The position numbers and the translations under genes are program-made. The notes under the pieces are model-generated. The model was not told the DNA's origin. It saw only the letters and a program-made list of their open reading frames with translations, and ran no database searches. A DNA stretch of 24,802 nucleotides from a virus, in the IMG/VR virus record IMGVR_UViG_3300032242_000327, positions 1 to 24,802 of that record. The stretch is one strand, 5' to 3'. Within the stretch, counting starts at the first letter, position 1. Each line of letters starts with the position of its first letter. Below are positions 13,311 through 20,901 of the stretch, in pieces.

Positions 13311-13829
13311 ATGACATCATACGTATATACAGGCAATTTAGTATCACAACAATCAGCTAATATTGCTACAGATAAGATTAGAATATCTACAACTGGCACC
13401 GGCATTCATGCTACAACTGGTTATCCCAGAGTAGCAGGTACTGGAACAGCAACAGCAGCAACTAACAGTGCAACAGTCACTGGATCGGGAACAGCATTTG
13501 ATACACAACTGATAGTTGGTGCTTGGATAGGAAATACCACAGGAACAACTGTTGGAATTGTATCAAGCATTGCTAATGCTACTAGTTTAACTCTTACTAC
13601 TAATGCAGGAGTAGCACTATCAAATGTTGCATATACTTTTAATAATGCAGGAGTTCCTTATGCAATTGCTACACAACAGTCACAAATTTATCCCGGATCC
13701 AGTACATTTAATACTGTTTATTGTGGTCAAGGAAATGTAGTAGCGTTTCTTACAACCGGTGGTGGTGCCGGAACTGAATTTAGTATTACTGAATTAGGTG
13801 CACCACATGCTAATACAGGCACCCAATAA
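13311..13829 (+). CDS. Small virion structural protein (172 aa)
   Basis: A 172-residue Gly/Thr/Ala/Ser-rich protein with very few charges. It contains a beta module of the form 'SATVTGSGTAFDTQLIVGAW ... GIVSSIANATSLTL' that recurs widely in phage surface proteins. It starts 13 nt after the fibre stop with an AGGA ribosome site and presumably shares its late transcript. It may be a fibre-associated or decoration protein. I cannot assign a named family. Confidence 0.65.
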   Translation: MTSYVYTGNLVSQQSANIATDKIRISTTGTGIHATTGYPRVAGTGTATAATNSATVTGSGTAFDTQLIVGAWIGNTTGTTVGIVSSIANATSLTLTTNAGVALSNVAYTFNNAGVPYAIATQQSQIYPGSSTFNTVYCGQGNVVAFLTTGGGAGTEFSITELGAPHANTGTQ

Positions 13830-13840
13830 TTCAGTATTTT

Positions 13841-13848
13841 GATAAATA
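13841..13848 (+). promoter_or_regulatory. T4-type late promoter octamer
   Basis: GATAAATA, 12 bp after the stop of the 172-residue gene and 85 bp before the ATG at 13934. The predicted start is near 13854. Confidence 0.75.
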
Positions 13849-13877
13849 TATCATACACTTGCATTCGGCAGGTTTAT

Positions 13878-13912
13878 GCAGTACCCCACTGCGTAGTGAC
13901 TAGAACTCACTA
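13878..13912 (+). promoter_or_regulatory. Tandem stem-loops in a late leader
   Basis: GCAGT/ACTGC (13878-13882 / 13888-13892, loop ACCCC) is followed by TAGTGA/TCACTA (13894-13899 / 13907-13912). The leader then runs TAATTTTACAAAGGAAAAAT to the ATG, nearly the same as before the sheath gene. They are likely mRNA-stabilising, or keep the ribosome site open. Confidence 0.5.
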
Positions 13913-13933
13913 ATTTTACAAAGGAAAAATCAA

Positions 13934-15292
13934 ATGGGACGTCCTCTAAAAATAGCTAAAGCAACGCTTGTTACAGTTACAGCTACTACAGCCGCAACTG
14001 GTGCAGTTACGATTGCTGAAAGCACAACTTCATTAAGCATCATTCGTGGTCAACGTTTTCAAGTAGCCTCTACTGTAGGTGGCTTAACCGGTGGCACACA
14101 ATATTGGGTATTCGATGTTATCGATGCTAACAACTTCACTGTTACTGCTACACAACCTAGCAATCCAAACGCTGTAGCCGCTACATTGACTGATACAACT
14201 AGTCAATCAGTTATCGCTACTATTCAAGGTGTTGACTTTGGTTTCAACAACCCAGTTGGTTCAGCTAACACATATGGTGTTGTAGGTGGTAACACTGGTA
14301 TCTATGGTAAGCAAGTATTATGTAATGTAGCATTTGGTGCTAATGGTACAGGTACTGTATTTGCAAGTACAGGTAGTAACGTTGTTGCTGGTTGGAATAC
14401 TGACTTTGCTAACCTTGCAGCCGGCACACACTTATACGCAGTTTACAATGCAGGCCAAGGCCCAGTGACATTACTAGGCACAACTACTTCTACAGCAGGT
14501 GAGCTTGATGTTGCAGTTGCTAACACACAAGCAACAGGTAATTTCATTCGCACAAGTGGTAATGCACAGACTCTAGTATCAGGTGGTCCAGTTGCATTTA
14601 CATCTAACTTAGGTGGTTTGGTAATCAATACAACATATTGGATTACTAGTATTGCTAATGCAAGTGCATTCACTGTATCATTGACTCCAGGTGGCACAAA
14701 CGTTACATTAACTAACGCAACAGGTACACCTAATGCGGCTCAACAACAAGTTGTATTGACAGCTAACTCAGCAAACAATGCGGCTGGCGTAACTGGTCAA
14801 GGTGATCCGTTCATTCAAGCATTACCAGAAGCAGGTTATATCTTGCGTCAAAAAGGTAAGACAAAGTATTTGGTACAAGGTACTACAACTGGTTTAGTTG
14901 GTGCAGTTTATACAGCTAACGTTGCTAACACAGCATTAACTCCAAACACAATGAGTGTTATTGCTACATATGATGATAACTCTACTAAGTATGTTTCAAG
15001 TGTAAATGATTATCAAACACGTGTGTTCCCAACAACAGTTGCTGATGGTTCATTGACACCTGGTTCATTGTATACAATTTATTATTCAGGTGATACAAAT
15101 TGGACAGCAATTGGTGCAGCAAGTAACATCACTGGTGTTACATTCACTGCAATAAATGCAGGTGGTAGTGGTACAGGTACAGCAGTATTGAATACAGCTA
15201 ACCCTGATGTTATCTCTACATTCAACACAGCATATGCAGCTAATACATACGGTGGACAACCTAACCCAATCGTAATTATTAACAACGCTTAA
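13934..15292 (+). CDS. Major beta-rich virion protein (452 aa)
   Basis: A 452-residue Thr/Ala/Gly/Asn-rich protein built from several phage-type beta modules. One is GLTGGTQYWVFDVIDANNFT, recurring near residues 225-245 as GGLVINTTYWITSIANASAF. Another, near the C-terminus, has the Y-x-I-x-x-x-GDTNWTAIGAASN...G-x-x-FTA layout common in phage structural proteins. There are no signal peptide or enzymatic motifs. Its own promoter, a structured leader and an AAAGGAAAA ribosome site suggest high expression. It could be a fibre, a head-decoration or a tail protein. The exact role is not determined. Confidence 0.65.
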   Translation: MGRPLKIAKATLVTVTATTAATGAVTIAESTTSLSIIRGQRFQVASTVGGLTGGTQYWVFDVIDANNFTVTATQPSNPNAVAATLTDTTSQSVIATIQGVDFGFNNPVGSANTYGVVGGNTGIYGKQVLCNVAFGANGTGTVFASTGSNVVAGWNTDFANLAAGTHLYAVYNAGQGPVTLLGTTTSTAGELDVAVANTQATGNFIRTSGNAQTLVSGGPVAFTSNLGGLVINTTYWITSIANASAFTVSLTPGGTNVTLTNATGTPNAAQQQVVLTANSANNAAGVTGQGDPFIQALPEAGYILRQKGKTKYLVQGTTTGLVGAVYTANVANTALTPNTMSVIATYDDNSTKYVSSVNDYQTRVFPTTVADGSLTPGSLYTIYYSGDTNWTAIGAASNITGVTFTAINAGGSGTGTAVLNTANPDVISTFNTAYAANTYGGQPNPIVIINNA

Positions 15293-15294
15293 TC

Positions 15295-15609
15295 ATGAGC
15301 CAAGCTAGAGCAATAAAAATGCCTACTAAAACAGAGACTGAAGTAGCTGTATTACAAGTGCAAGTGGATGACATCAAGAGTGATATCAGCGAAATCAAAG
15401 CTGATATCAAAGACTTGAACTCCACTATTGTTAAGAGCAATGAGGATACTCATAAGCTTCTTAAAGAGATGCAAGACTCTAGCACTGGTGCTCATAAAGC
15501 AATGTCAGACAAAATCAACACTCTTGAAAAGTGGAGATGGATGATGATGGGGGCAGGGATAGTGCTTGGTACACTAGGTTATGATACAGTTGCAAAACTG
15601 CTAAAATAA
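15295..15609 (+). CDS. XhlA-like coiled-coil membrane protein (holin-associated candidate)
   Basis: A 104-residue protein. Residues about 15-50 form a heptad coiled coil (VAVLQVQVDDIKSDISEIKA), followed by a charged helix and one C-terminal membrane segment (WMMMGAGIVLGTLGYDTV, about residues 81-98). This layout matches the XhlA/haemolysin-associated family, which cooperates with holins in lysis. No lysin gene is adjacent in the window, so a structural membrane role is also possible. The ATG at 15295 is 2 nt after the upstream stop. A second in-frame ATG at 15319 could be the true start. Confidence 0.6.
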   Translation: MSQARAIKMPTKTETEVAVLQVQVDDIKSDISEIKADIKDLNSTIVKSNEDTHKLLKEMQDSSTGAHKAMSDKINTLEKWRWMMMGAGIVLGTLGYDTVAKLLK

Positions 15610-15634
15610 AAAAGACAGCTTAGGCTGTCTTTTT
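15609..15634. terminator. Bidirectional intrinsic terminator
   Basis: AAAAAGACAGC (15609-15619) and GCTGTCTTTTT (15624-15634) pair perfectly around a TTAG loop. A-tract and T-tract flanks allow termination from both directions. It lies exactly between the convergent coiled-coil gene (stop 15607-15609) and the Nudix gene (stop at 15620-15622, inside the loop). Confidence 0.9.
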
Positions 15635-16036
15635 CGTTAGTGCTTCTAATTTGTCTATTACAACATCAAAATTTACTGTGTTGAATAATCCTGGATGTAA
15701 CGGTTTGGGATATTGATTATCACCTACCCATGCATAACCGCAATGTTCTTCATTCAATACAGGAGTAAATTCTTTGTCAACTTCACAGAAAAATGTATGA
15801 TATGTGAATGAATGATTGACAAACTTTTGAATTGGGATTAGTTTAGCTTTCTTTGGAAAATAACCAATCTCTTCCATACACTCACGTTCAACACCTTCCA
15901 TAAGTGTCTCATCATTTTCTACTTTGCCACCTGGAATCCCCCAGTTGCCTGGGTTCTTGCTGTCAGTTCTAAGTAGATATAGATAGCGTTGAGTTCTTTT
16001 GGAATAAAAGAAAACGCCTGCACTAGTGTTGTTCAT
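15620..16036 (-). CDS. Nudix hydrolase
   Basis: A 138-residue protein with a full Nudix box, G-x5-E-x7-RE-x2-EE-x-G: G37, E43, R51, E52, E55, E56, G58. It is preceded by the typical NWGIPGGK strand. Nudix enzymes cleave nucleoside diphosphate linkages. Substrate cannot be told: candidates are (d)NTP cleaning, ADP-ribose, NAD or RNA 5' ends; T4 has NudE and phage enzymes vary. The ATG at 16036 is preferred over 16051 because a late-type GATAAATC lies 5 nt upstream of it. It is the last gene of the minus-strand gp14-gp15 unit and ends in the loop of the terminator. Confidence 0.9.
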   Translation of the reverse strand: MNNTSAGVFFYSKRTQRYLYLLRTDSKNPGNWGIPGGKVENDETLMEGVERECMEEIGYFPKKAKLIPIQKFVNHSFTYHTFFCEVDKEFTPVLNEEHCGYAWVGDNQYPKPLHPGLFNTVNFDVVIDKLEALTKKTA

Positions 16037-16041
16037 ATAAT

Positions 16042-16049
16042 GATTTATC
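16042..16049 (-). promoter_or_regulatory. Late promoter-like octamer, predicted leaderless
   Basis: The minus strand reads GATAAATC-ATTAT-ATG, the same 5-nt gap as before gp14. A perfect inverted repeat TGATTTA/TAAATCA (16041-16047 / 16056-16062) overlaps the octamer. The last octamer base departs from consensus. Confidence 0.5.
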
Positions 16050-16054
16050 AAAAA

Positions 16055-17431
16055 TTAAATCACTATAGAATAATCTCCCTGATTATACCAGCCTTCGTAA
16101 CTTTTCATCCAAACGCCGTCAGGTGTATAGCGATACTGAATTGATGTTGTTAAGTTAGTAACATATTGTACAACACTTGTATCAGCACGACTATTAAAAC
16201 TTACAAACCATTGTCCTGTACCTGAATCATATTCAATAATATCATTGGCATTAGCAATTAGATTACCCCATGCAATAGTTGAGTTATCTGACTGACCTAT
16301 ACTTTCAACAAGCAAATATCTTACACCGTTGATTGGCCCGGGCAAACCTGCATTGGGTCCAGAAGTCTGTGGATTAATAACACTAGTAACAGGATCTAAT
16401 GTATTTTGGGGTAATGTGTCAGGATCAATATTATATATCAGTAGTCTGTCATCAGCAGGATCAAGTACAATAGTACCTACAATATCAGTATTCATGTATG
16501 GATTTTGTAACCATATTTGACTAATGCCAGGTCTAATAGTACCGTAGACATTTAACAATGATGACCAATACAAATCTGTTGCAGGTGGATTGGGATAATT
16601 TAGATCAATATTACTAGGATCAAATGCTTCATTTGCGGGCAATAATTGTAATCTGTTTCCAATTAGTAATACTTTATATCCATACGGTGTAATCTTTTGA
16701 CGAGTACCTAATAACAAATCATCGTCTTGTATATCTTCTAATGCCTTGCCTTGGAAGATACTTGCAATAACTTTTTCAATAACACCAAACTTTTTAAGTT
16801 TAGCACTTGTACTGATCCATATAGGCATATAAAACTTCCAACTCATAACATCAATTGGATTTTGTGTGCCTTGCGGGATACTACGACTACTGAATGTCAA
16901 TCCATCTTGATATACAACACTCAAACTAGTCCAATCAACAAAGTTTTCTGTACTTTGAATTTCCAATGAAGGATTAAACAATGTACCTAGTTGTTCAATT
17001 AACTCTAGTTTCTGATTATAGTTAGTAGTCCAAAAGTCAACTGTAATACGTAATGTATACGGTACAGGCATTAATCTTTCGATAGTGAATGCTTGTCCTT
17101 GTGTCGTTTCATATTGACCAGTTTCTTGATTAAATGTACGTTGACGAATACTAAGCTTGTCAATGAAAGTAGGATCTTGTGTACGTCTTTGGTCGTATTC
17201 TAATCCACTGATGTAATATGTAATCAATGGTGCGCTTGGTGTATTACTTGCACTGTTGTTAGCAAGTATAGTTGCCGCTTGACGAGAGCTATCACCATAC
17301 ATAACAGGAACACGAACAAGAATGTTATTACCTGCAGGATCTTTTCCTCTGGTAACTTGCCAAGAGCTAAAGATTTTTGCAAACTGAATTAAAAATCTGC
17401 GTATCTGATTGTCATAAAAAAATTGTGCCAT
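16055..17431 (-). CDS. 15: Tail sheath stabiliser / tail terminator, T4 gp15-like
   Basis: The ATG at 17431 gives a 458-residue protein. The N-terminus (FFYDNQIRRFLIQFAKIFS) matches the T4 gp15 opening pattern 'YFYNSSFRRYATLMGDLFS'. The order of later blocks also fits gp15: VRVPVMYGD, a 'PVPYTLRITVDFWT' strand, ELIEQLGTLFNPSLEIQ and the MSWKFYMPIWI strand. It should cap the tail tube and last sheath ring for neck joining. It is longer than T4 gp15 (272 residues) by a beta-rich C-terminal extension of unknown role. The start lies one base after the gp14 stop with no Shine-Dalgarno, so translation by re-initiation is likely. Upstream in-frame codons to 17473 overlap gp14 and are not used in this call. 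Confidence 0.78.
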   Translation of the reverse strand: MAQFFYDNQIRRFLIQFAKIFSSWQVTRGKDPAGNNILVRVPVMYGDSSRQAATILANNSASNTPSAPLITYYISGLEYDQRRTQDPTFIDKLSIRQRTFNQETGQYETTQGQAFTIERLMPVPYTLRITVDFWTTNYNQKLELIEQLGTLFNPSLEIQSTENFVDWTSLSVVYQDGLTFSSRSIPQGTQNPIDVMSWKFYMPIWISTSAKLKKFGVIEKVIASIFQGKALEDIQDDDLLLGTRQKITPYGYKVLLIGNRLQLLPANEAFDPSNIDLNYPNPPATDLYWSSLLNVYGTIRPGISQIWLQNPYMNTDIVGTIVLDPADDRLLIYNIDPDTLPQNTLDPVTSVINPQTSGPNAGLPGPINGVRYLLVESIGQSDNSTIAWGNLIANANDIIEYDSGTGQWFVSFNSRADTSVVQYVTNLTTSIQYRYTPDGVWMKSYEGWYNQGDYSIVI

Positions 17432-17432
17432 A

Positions 17433-19193
17433 TTATAGTACTGGTGGTATTGGTGGAATGTTGTCTGGTGCAAGCGTCAATATAGTTGACAATGCTTGAC
17501 GTTGCGGTACAAGTGTACCATCTGTTAGTCTTGTTTGTTGAGTATCATTAATGAAGCTATTCAATTCAGATTGATTATTTTCATTTGCAAAGCCAGTATT
17601 TGTTCTGACATTCTCACTGATACGAACCCAAATTTTACCGTCCCATCTGAATAGTATTTGAGGTAAGTAATCAATGCGTAAGAAATAATCTCCTACTTGT
17701 GGGTTTTGTGGGAAAGCAATACCTGATCCAGAAAGAGATGATGTATCTAATCCTAAACCATTCAATGGGAAGCCGTTTGGTGCAGTACCGTCTCCGGTCA
17801 AATATCCTGCTAAATAACCAAAGCTACGTGGACTACTACGTGCAATGAATTGGAATCTAGGATCACAGTCAGCACGATAGTCCATTGTGTTAGGACCATA
17901 TGGCTGTGTACCTGTAAAGCCTGGGGCTACTGGATCTTGGTCTGCTGTAGCATATGTGTTGTCTGCGGTGCCGTACGGGCCTGTAATTGGTCCCATACTG
18001 TCAACAGTTAACACCATATCCCATTCAACTGATCCGGATCCACCTGCTGTCATTTCTGGTGCTAATTTAAGCGATGATAATAACAATGTTGCATTAGCTT
18101 CAATACTAGGGAACGATGAATCTAACGTCATTGTCCAAATCTTAGCTATAGTAGCAGCCGGTATACGTAATACTGGACTATCGTTAACATATTGTGTGTT
18201 AGATACAATTTCAACAGTAGGGTTAGGTGCACCGGTAGCACTTGAAGATGTTACAACATTGATAGGCGGCGCTGGTTGATCTAACTTATGCGACAGTACA
18301 CCGTTCGCACTATATACACCGTATGTAGGGACAACATATAACTGGTTTACATCATAACCTGACTTAGGTAGTAGACGTTGTGCTTCTGCAAGTACTGCAT
18401 CATTAACTTCAAGGTTCTTGTTGTAAGTAGCAAGAATGTCACGTAAGTTTTGATCGGGGTCAAGTTCCCAATATGTTGCATTGGGCGGGGTGATTCCTGC
18501 AGGAACATCAATCAATGCTTTGTAATTTTTATCACCATAAGTAATTACATACCCAGCTGGATAAGTTTTAGTAGTGTCCCACAATCCTAGATAAGTGTCT
18601 AAGTTTGTAGGTTCATTAAGAATTTGTGTAAATTCTTGACTGTCAATTAGTGGCTCACACTTGATACGCCACATGTGCGGGAACCATGTTTGACTGAAAC
18701 CTTCACTAGAAAAGTTAGCGTCAGTGATTTGATAGAAACGTTTTAATGCAACAGGTATTGTTTCTTTTAATGGATTATAATCTAATAAGTGAGGTAATTC
18801 TAATACATCTCCAACCATTAACTTACGACCAACAATATCAATCATGTCATTATAATGTACATTAATAAAAATAATGTCATTATTTAAAAATAATCCAAAT
18901 TGACTTAAATCAAAATCTAAGTTTTGTACATTATAATGCCCACGTAATCTATAAATATTTGGGTCATAAGCACGGTCACGATTTTCTAAGAATAATAAAT
19001 CTTGAATTCCCGTTGGGGCTGTTTCTGTATATTGAGGTTGTGTATAATCATTACTAGGCCCCTGATTCTGAGGACCCAAATACTTATGAATATATAAGTC
19101 TGTACCGCCCACACGCAATTCTTCCGAAATAGTTCGGTCAAAGAATCTGTAATCATTTTGTTTATTTGGGCGGTATAGGGATAATTTTGGCAT
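17433..19193 (-). CDS. 14: Neck protein, T4 gp14-like, with long C-terminal extension
   Basis: A 586-residue protein. Residues 1-190 fit gp14: DRTISEELRVGGTDLYIHKY (a TESIQ...GxDxYYxPR-like block), then FENRD-like and FGLFLNNDIIFINVHYNDM segments, then GDVLELPHLL and RFYQITDANFSSEG. Size exceeds T4 gp14 (256 residues). The extra part contains LWDTTKTYPAGYVITYGDKN (204-223) followed by YKALIDVPAGITPPN, a pattern like small carbohydrate-binding modules (CBM5/12). It also has a 'GDYFLRID...RWDGKIWV' module near residues 500-525. It pairs with gp13 in the neck and is directly followed by gp15. Late promoter GATAAATA ends 5 nt before the ATG. Confidence 0.72.
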   Translation of the reverse strand: MPKLSLYRPNKQNDYRFFDRTISEELRVGGTDLYIHKYLGPQNQGPSNDYTQPQYTETAPTGIQDLLFLENRDRAYDPNIYRLRGHYNVQNLDFDLSQFGLFLNNDIIFINVHYNDMIDIVGRKLMVGDVLELPHLLDYNPLKETIPVALKRFYQITDANFSSEGFSQTWFPHMWRIKCEPLIDSQEFTQILNEPTNLDTYLGLWDTTKTYPAGYVITYGDKNYKALIDVPAGITPPNATYWELDPDQNLRDILATYNKNLEVNDAVLAEAQRLLPKSGYDVNQLYVVPTYGVYSANGVLSHKLDQPAPPINVVTSSSATGAPNPTVEIVSNTQYVNDSPVLRIPAATIAKIWTMTLDSSFPSIEANATLLLSSLKLAPEMTAGGSGSVEWDMVLTVDSMGPITGPYGTADNTYATADQDPVAPGFTGTQPYGPNTMDYRADCDPRFQFIARSSPRSFGYLAGYLTGDGTAPNGFPLNGLGLDTSSLSGSGIAFPQNPQVGDYFLRIDYLPQILFRWDGKIWVRISENVRTNTGFANENNQSELNSFINDTQQTRLTDGTLVPQRQALSTILTLAPDNIPPIPPVL

Positions 19194-19198
19194 ATACT

Positions 19199-19206
19199 TA
19201 TTTATC
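19199..19206 (-). promoter_or_regulatory. T4-type late promoter octamer for gp14, predicted leaderless
   Basis: The minus strand reads GATAAATA-AGTAT-ATG. With the T4 late start point six bases after the octamer, the transcript begins at the A of the gp14 ATG (19193). Confidence 0.65.
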
Positions 19207-19222
19207 GTATGTTCCTGTAAGG

Positions 19223-19251
19223 TTGACAGTAAATAAGGGTTGTGCTATAAT
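19223..19251 (+). promoter_or_regulatory. Perfect-consensus sigma70 early promoter
   Basis: TTGACA (19223-19228), 17 bp, TATAAT (19246-19251): both boxes and spacing match the bacterial consensus. The start is expected near 19258, giving a 25-nt leader with TAGGAG before the ATG at 19283. It diverges from the minus-strand gp14 late promoter. Confidence 0.88.
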
Positions 19252-19282
19252 ACATAAATGTTATCAACTATAGGAGTAATCA

Positions 19283-20440
19283 ATGGCTACACGTAAAAAG
19301 AATACAGAAGATCACAGTCAGGTTAAAGCACTAAACCCACGTGATGCAGATGTTCAACACTATGGTGACGAACCATTGTTTGTACTACAGCCCGATGAAG
19401 ACAAACGCAGGGTAGCATTAATGCGTAGTTTTACATGGTACAATCGTTTCTATGGCAAAAAAGACGCAAAAGAACTAATGAGTCAATATCTTGACTTAAA
19501 CAATCGTCCCGGTGATGCAAAAGCACTACGTAAGGTTCATGAGAACGAATTTTTATTGACATTGTGCTGGTTGGCACGTATGAAATTACGTGGTCTAGAA
19601 TTAACAGAACATGAAGAAATGACACTTGAAAACGAAATTGTTCGTTTGTTATTAGTTGTCAACAAGCCTGAGGAAATCAAAGCAGAGGTAGATACCTCAA
19701 ATCGTCCCAATATTCAAGACATTTTGCGTGAGAAAGCAAAAGAAGCTGCCGGCGAACTTGAAGGTGTCTTTGACGAATTCATTATAGAGGGCAAGACAAA
19801 GACAAAGACAATGGATCTAGTGTCTAAATTTAATGTGATGCCACAACATATCAGTTTGATTGCTGATATCTGGAAAAAGAAACAAACAGAATTTAATGAC
19901 CTTCAAGAGGGTAGTGACAAACAATTGATTGAGGGTTATAGTCACCTCACTAAAATTCAAGTACGAAACATTGTCAAGTTTATTGAACAAGTACTAACTG
20001 ACTTAAACGCATATATTTCAGTTAAGAAAGCAAGCAAAGCACCTCGACAACGCAAAGCAGTTCCGGTCGAGAAAGTTGTAGCTAAACTCAAGTACTTGAA
20101 AACATTCAAAGATGTAGCCAGTAAGCTTGACTTGACTAGTATCAGTCCTGTAAAATTGCATGGTGCAAGTGAAGCTTGGGTCTATGACACTGCAAAGCGC
20201 AAACTGCATCACTATATTGCAGATGAGTACTCAAAGGCATTTACTGTAAAAGGTAATACACTACTTGGGTTTGATACAACTAAGAGTGAAGTGAAAACCC
20301 TGCGTAAGCCGGGCGAGCAAATTAAAGAAGTCATGGGAAGCAAGCCTGCGGCACGTAAATTCTTTAATGATATTAAAGCAGTTGCAACTACCCCTAACGG
20401 TCGTTTCAACGAAGGTATGATTATTTTGAAAGCATTTTAA
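19283..20440 (+). CDS. Conserved T4-like hypothetical early protein (385 aa)
   Basis: A 385-residue basic protein. Residues 1-150 are helical (FTWYNRFYGKKDAKELMSQY, LCWLARMKLRGLELTEHEE). A charged linker precedes residues 215-385, where the pattern HGASEAWVYDTAKRKLHHY, GNTLLGFDTTKS and NEGMIILK appears. I recall close relatives of this C-terminal part as hypothetical proteins in T4-like marine phages. Lysine-rich stretches suggest nucleic-acid contact, but no catalytic motif is seen. It is the first gene under the strong early promoter and shares a TAATG junction with the MazG-like gene, so it likely acts early. Function unknown. Confidence 0.8.
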   Translation: MATRKKNTEDHSQVKALNPRDADVQHYGDEPLFVLQPDEDKRRVALMRSFTWYNRFYGKKDAKELMSQYLDLNNRPGDAKALRKVHENEFLLTLCWLARMKLRGLELTEHEEMTLENEIVRLLLVVNKPEEIKAEVDTSNRPNIQDILREKAKEAAGELEGVFDEFIIEGKTKTKTMDLVSKFNVMPQHISLIADIWKKKQTEFNDLQEGSDKQLIEGYSHLTKIQVRNIVKFIEQVLTDLNAYISVKKASKAPRQRKAVPVEKVVAKLKYLKTFKDVASKLDLTSISPVKLHGASEAWVYDTAKRKLHHYIADEYSKAFTVKGNTLLGFDTTKSEVKTLRKPGEQIKEVMGSKPAARKFFNDIKAVATTPNGRFNEGMIILKAF

Positions 20441-20859
20441 TGACTAATATTGATTTAAACAAATATAAAGATTTTGTAGAGGCTGTAACAAGCCAAGCAA
20501 GCAATGACTTGACTACATTCATGAACCGATGTGATGAACTTGATGGTAACGATGGTGGTCCTGATATCAACGTGACTCTATTACTTACTGCATGTTTAGG
20601 ACTTGCGGCTGAGGCGGGCGAGTTTATTGAAGTGCCCAAGAAGATGTTTTTTCAGGGTAAGCCACTGACTGACGCAGAAGTCTTTCACATGAAACGTGAA
20701 CTTGGTGATGTTATCTGGTATTGGATCAATGCTTGCAGGGCATTGAATCTTGACCCCAACGAAGTTATTGACGAGAATGTGCGTAAGCTAGAAAGTCGCT
20801 ATCCCGGTGGTAGTTTTGATGCTCATTACAGTGAGAATCGCAAAGACGGAGATATCTAA
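20440..20859 (+). CDS. mazG: MazG-like nucleotide pyrophosphohydrolase
   Basis: A 139-residue single-domain all-alpha NTP pyrophosphatase. LAAEAGEFIE (56-64) carries the metal-binding E58 and E61. RELGDVIWYW (86-95) supplies the second pair, E87 and D90. NVRKLESRYPGGSF (113-126) is the typical substrate-side segment. Enzymes of this class cleave dNTPs or NTPs to monophosphates. Phage MazG proteins are known to alter host nucleotide pools; (p)ppGpp has been proposed but is disputed. The ATG shares an A with the upstream stop (TAATG), so it is co-translated early. Confidence 0.92.
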   Translation: MTNIDLNKYKDFVEAVTSQASNDLTTFMNRCDELDGNDGGPDINVTLLLTACLGLAAEAGEFIEVPKKMFFQGKPLTDAEVFHMKRELGDVIWYWINACRALNLDPNEVIDENVRKLESRYPGGSFDAHYSENRKDGDI

Positions 20860-20864
20860 TAGCT

Positions 20865-20900
20865 TGTGTTACCTGATAAATACTACTATTAGGTAACACA
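20865..20900 (+). promoter_or_regulatory. Perfect inverted repeat around the gp13 late promoter, hiding the ribosome site
   Basis: TGTGTTACCT (20865-20874) and AGGTAACACA (20891-20900) are perfect 10-bp complements. The 16-nt loop begins with the late octamer and contains the predicted start (about 20888). The right arm holds the ribosome site AGG (20891-20893), 8 nt before the ATG. RNA read through from the early mazG unit can fold; late RNA lacks the left arm. Confidence 0.8.
20875..20882 (+). promoter_or_regulatory. T4-type late promoter octamer for gp13
   Basis: GATAAATA followed by CTACTATT, matching the T4 late pattern including downstream pyrimidine/AT bases. The predicted start is near 20888, 14 nt before the ATG at 20902. 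Confidence 0.8.
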
Positions 20901-20901
20901 T

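Noticed and set aside
17887-18279. Plus-strand 130-codon frame inside gp14
   Set aside because: It is antisense to well-supported gp14 sequence; it looks like a shadow produced by Thr/Ala/Gly codon use.
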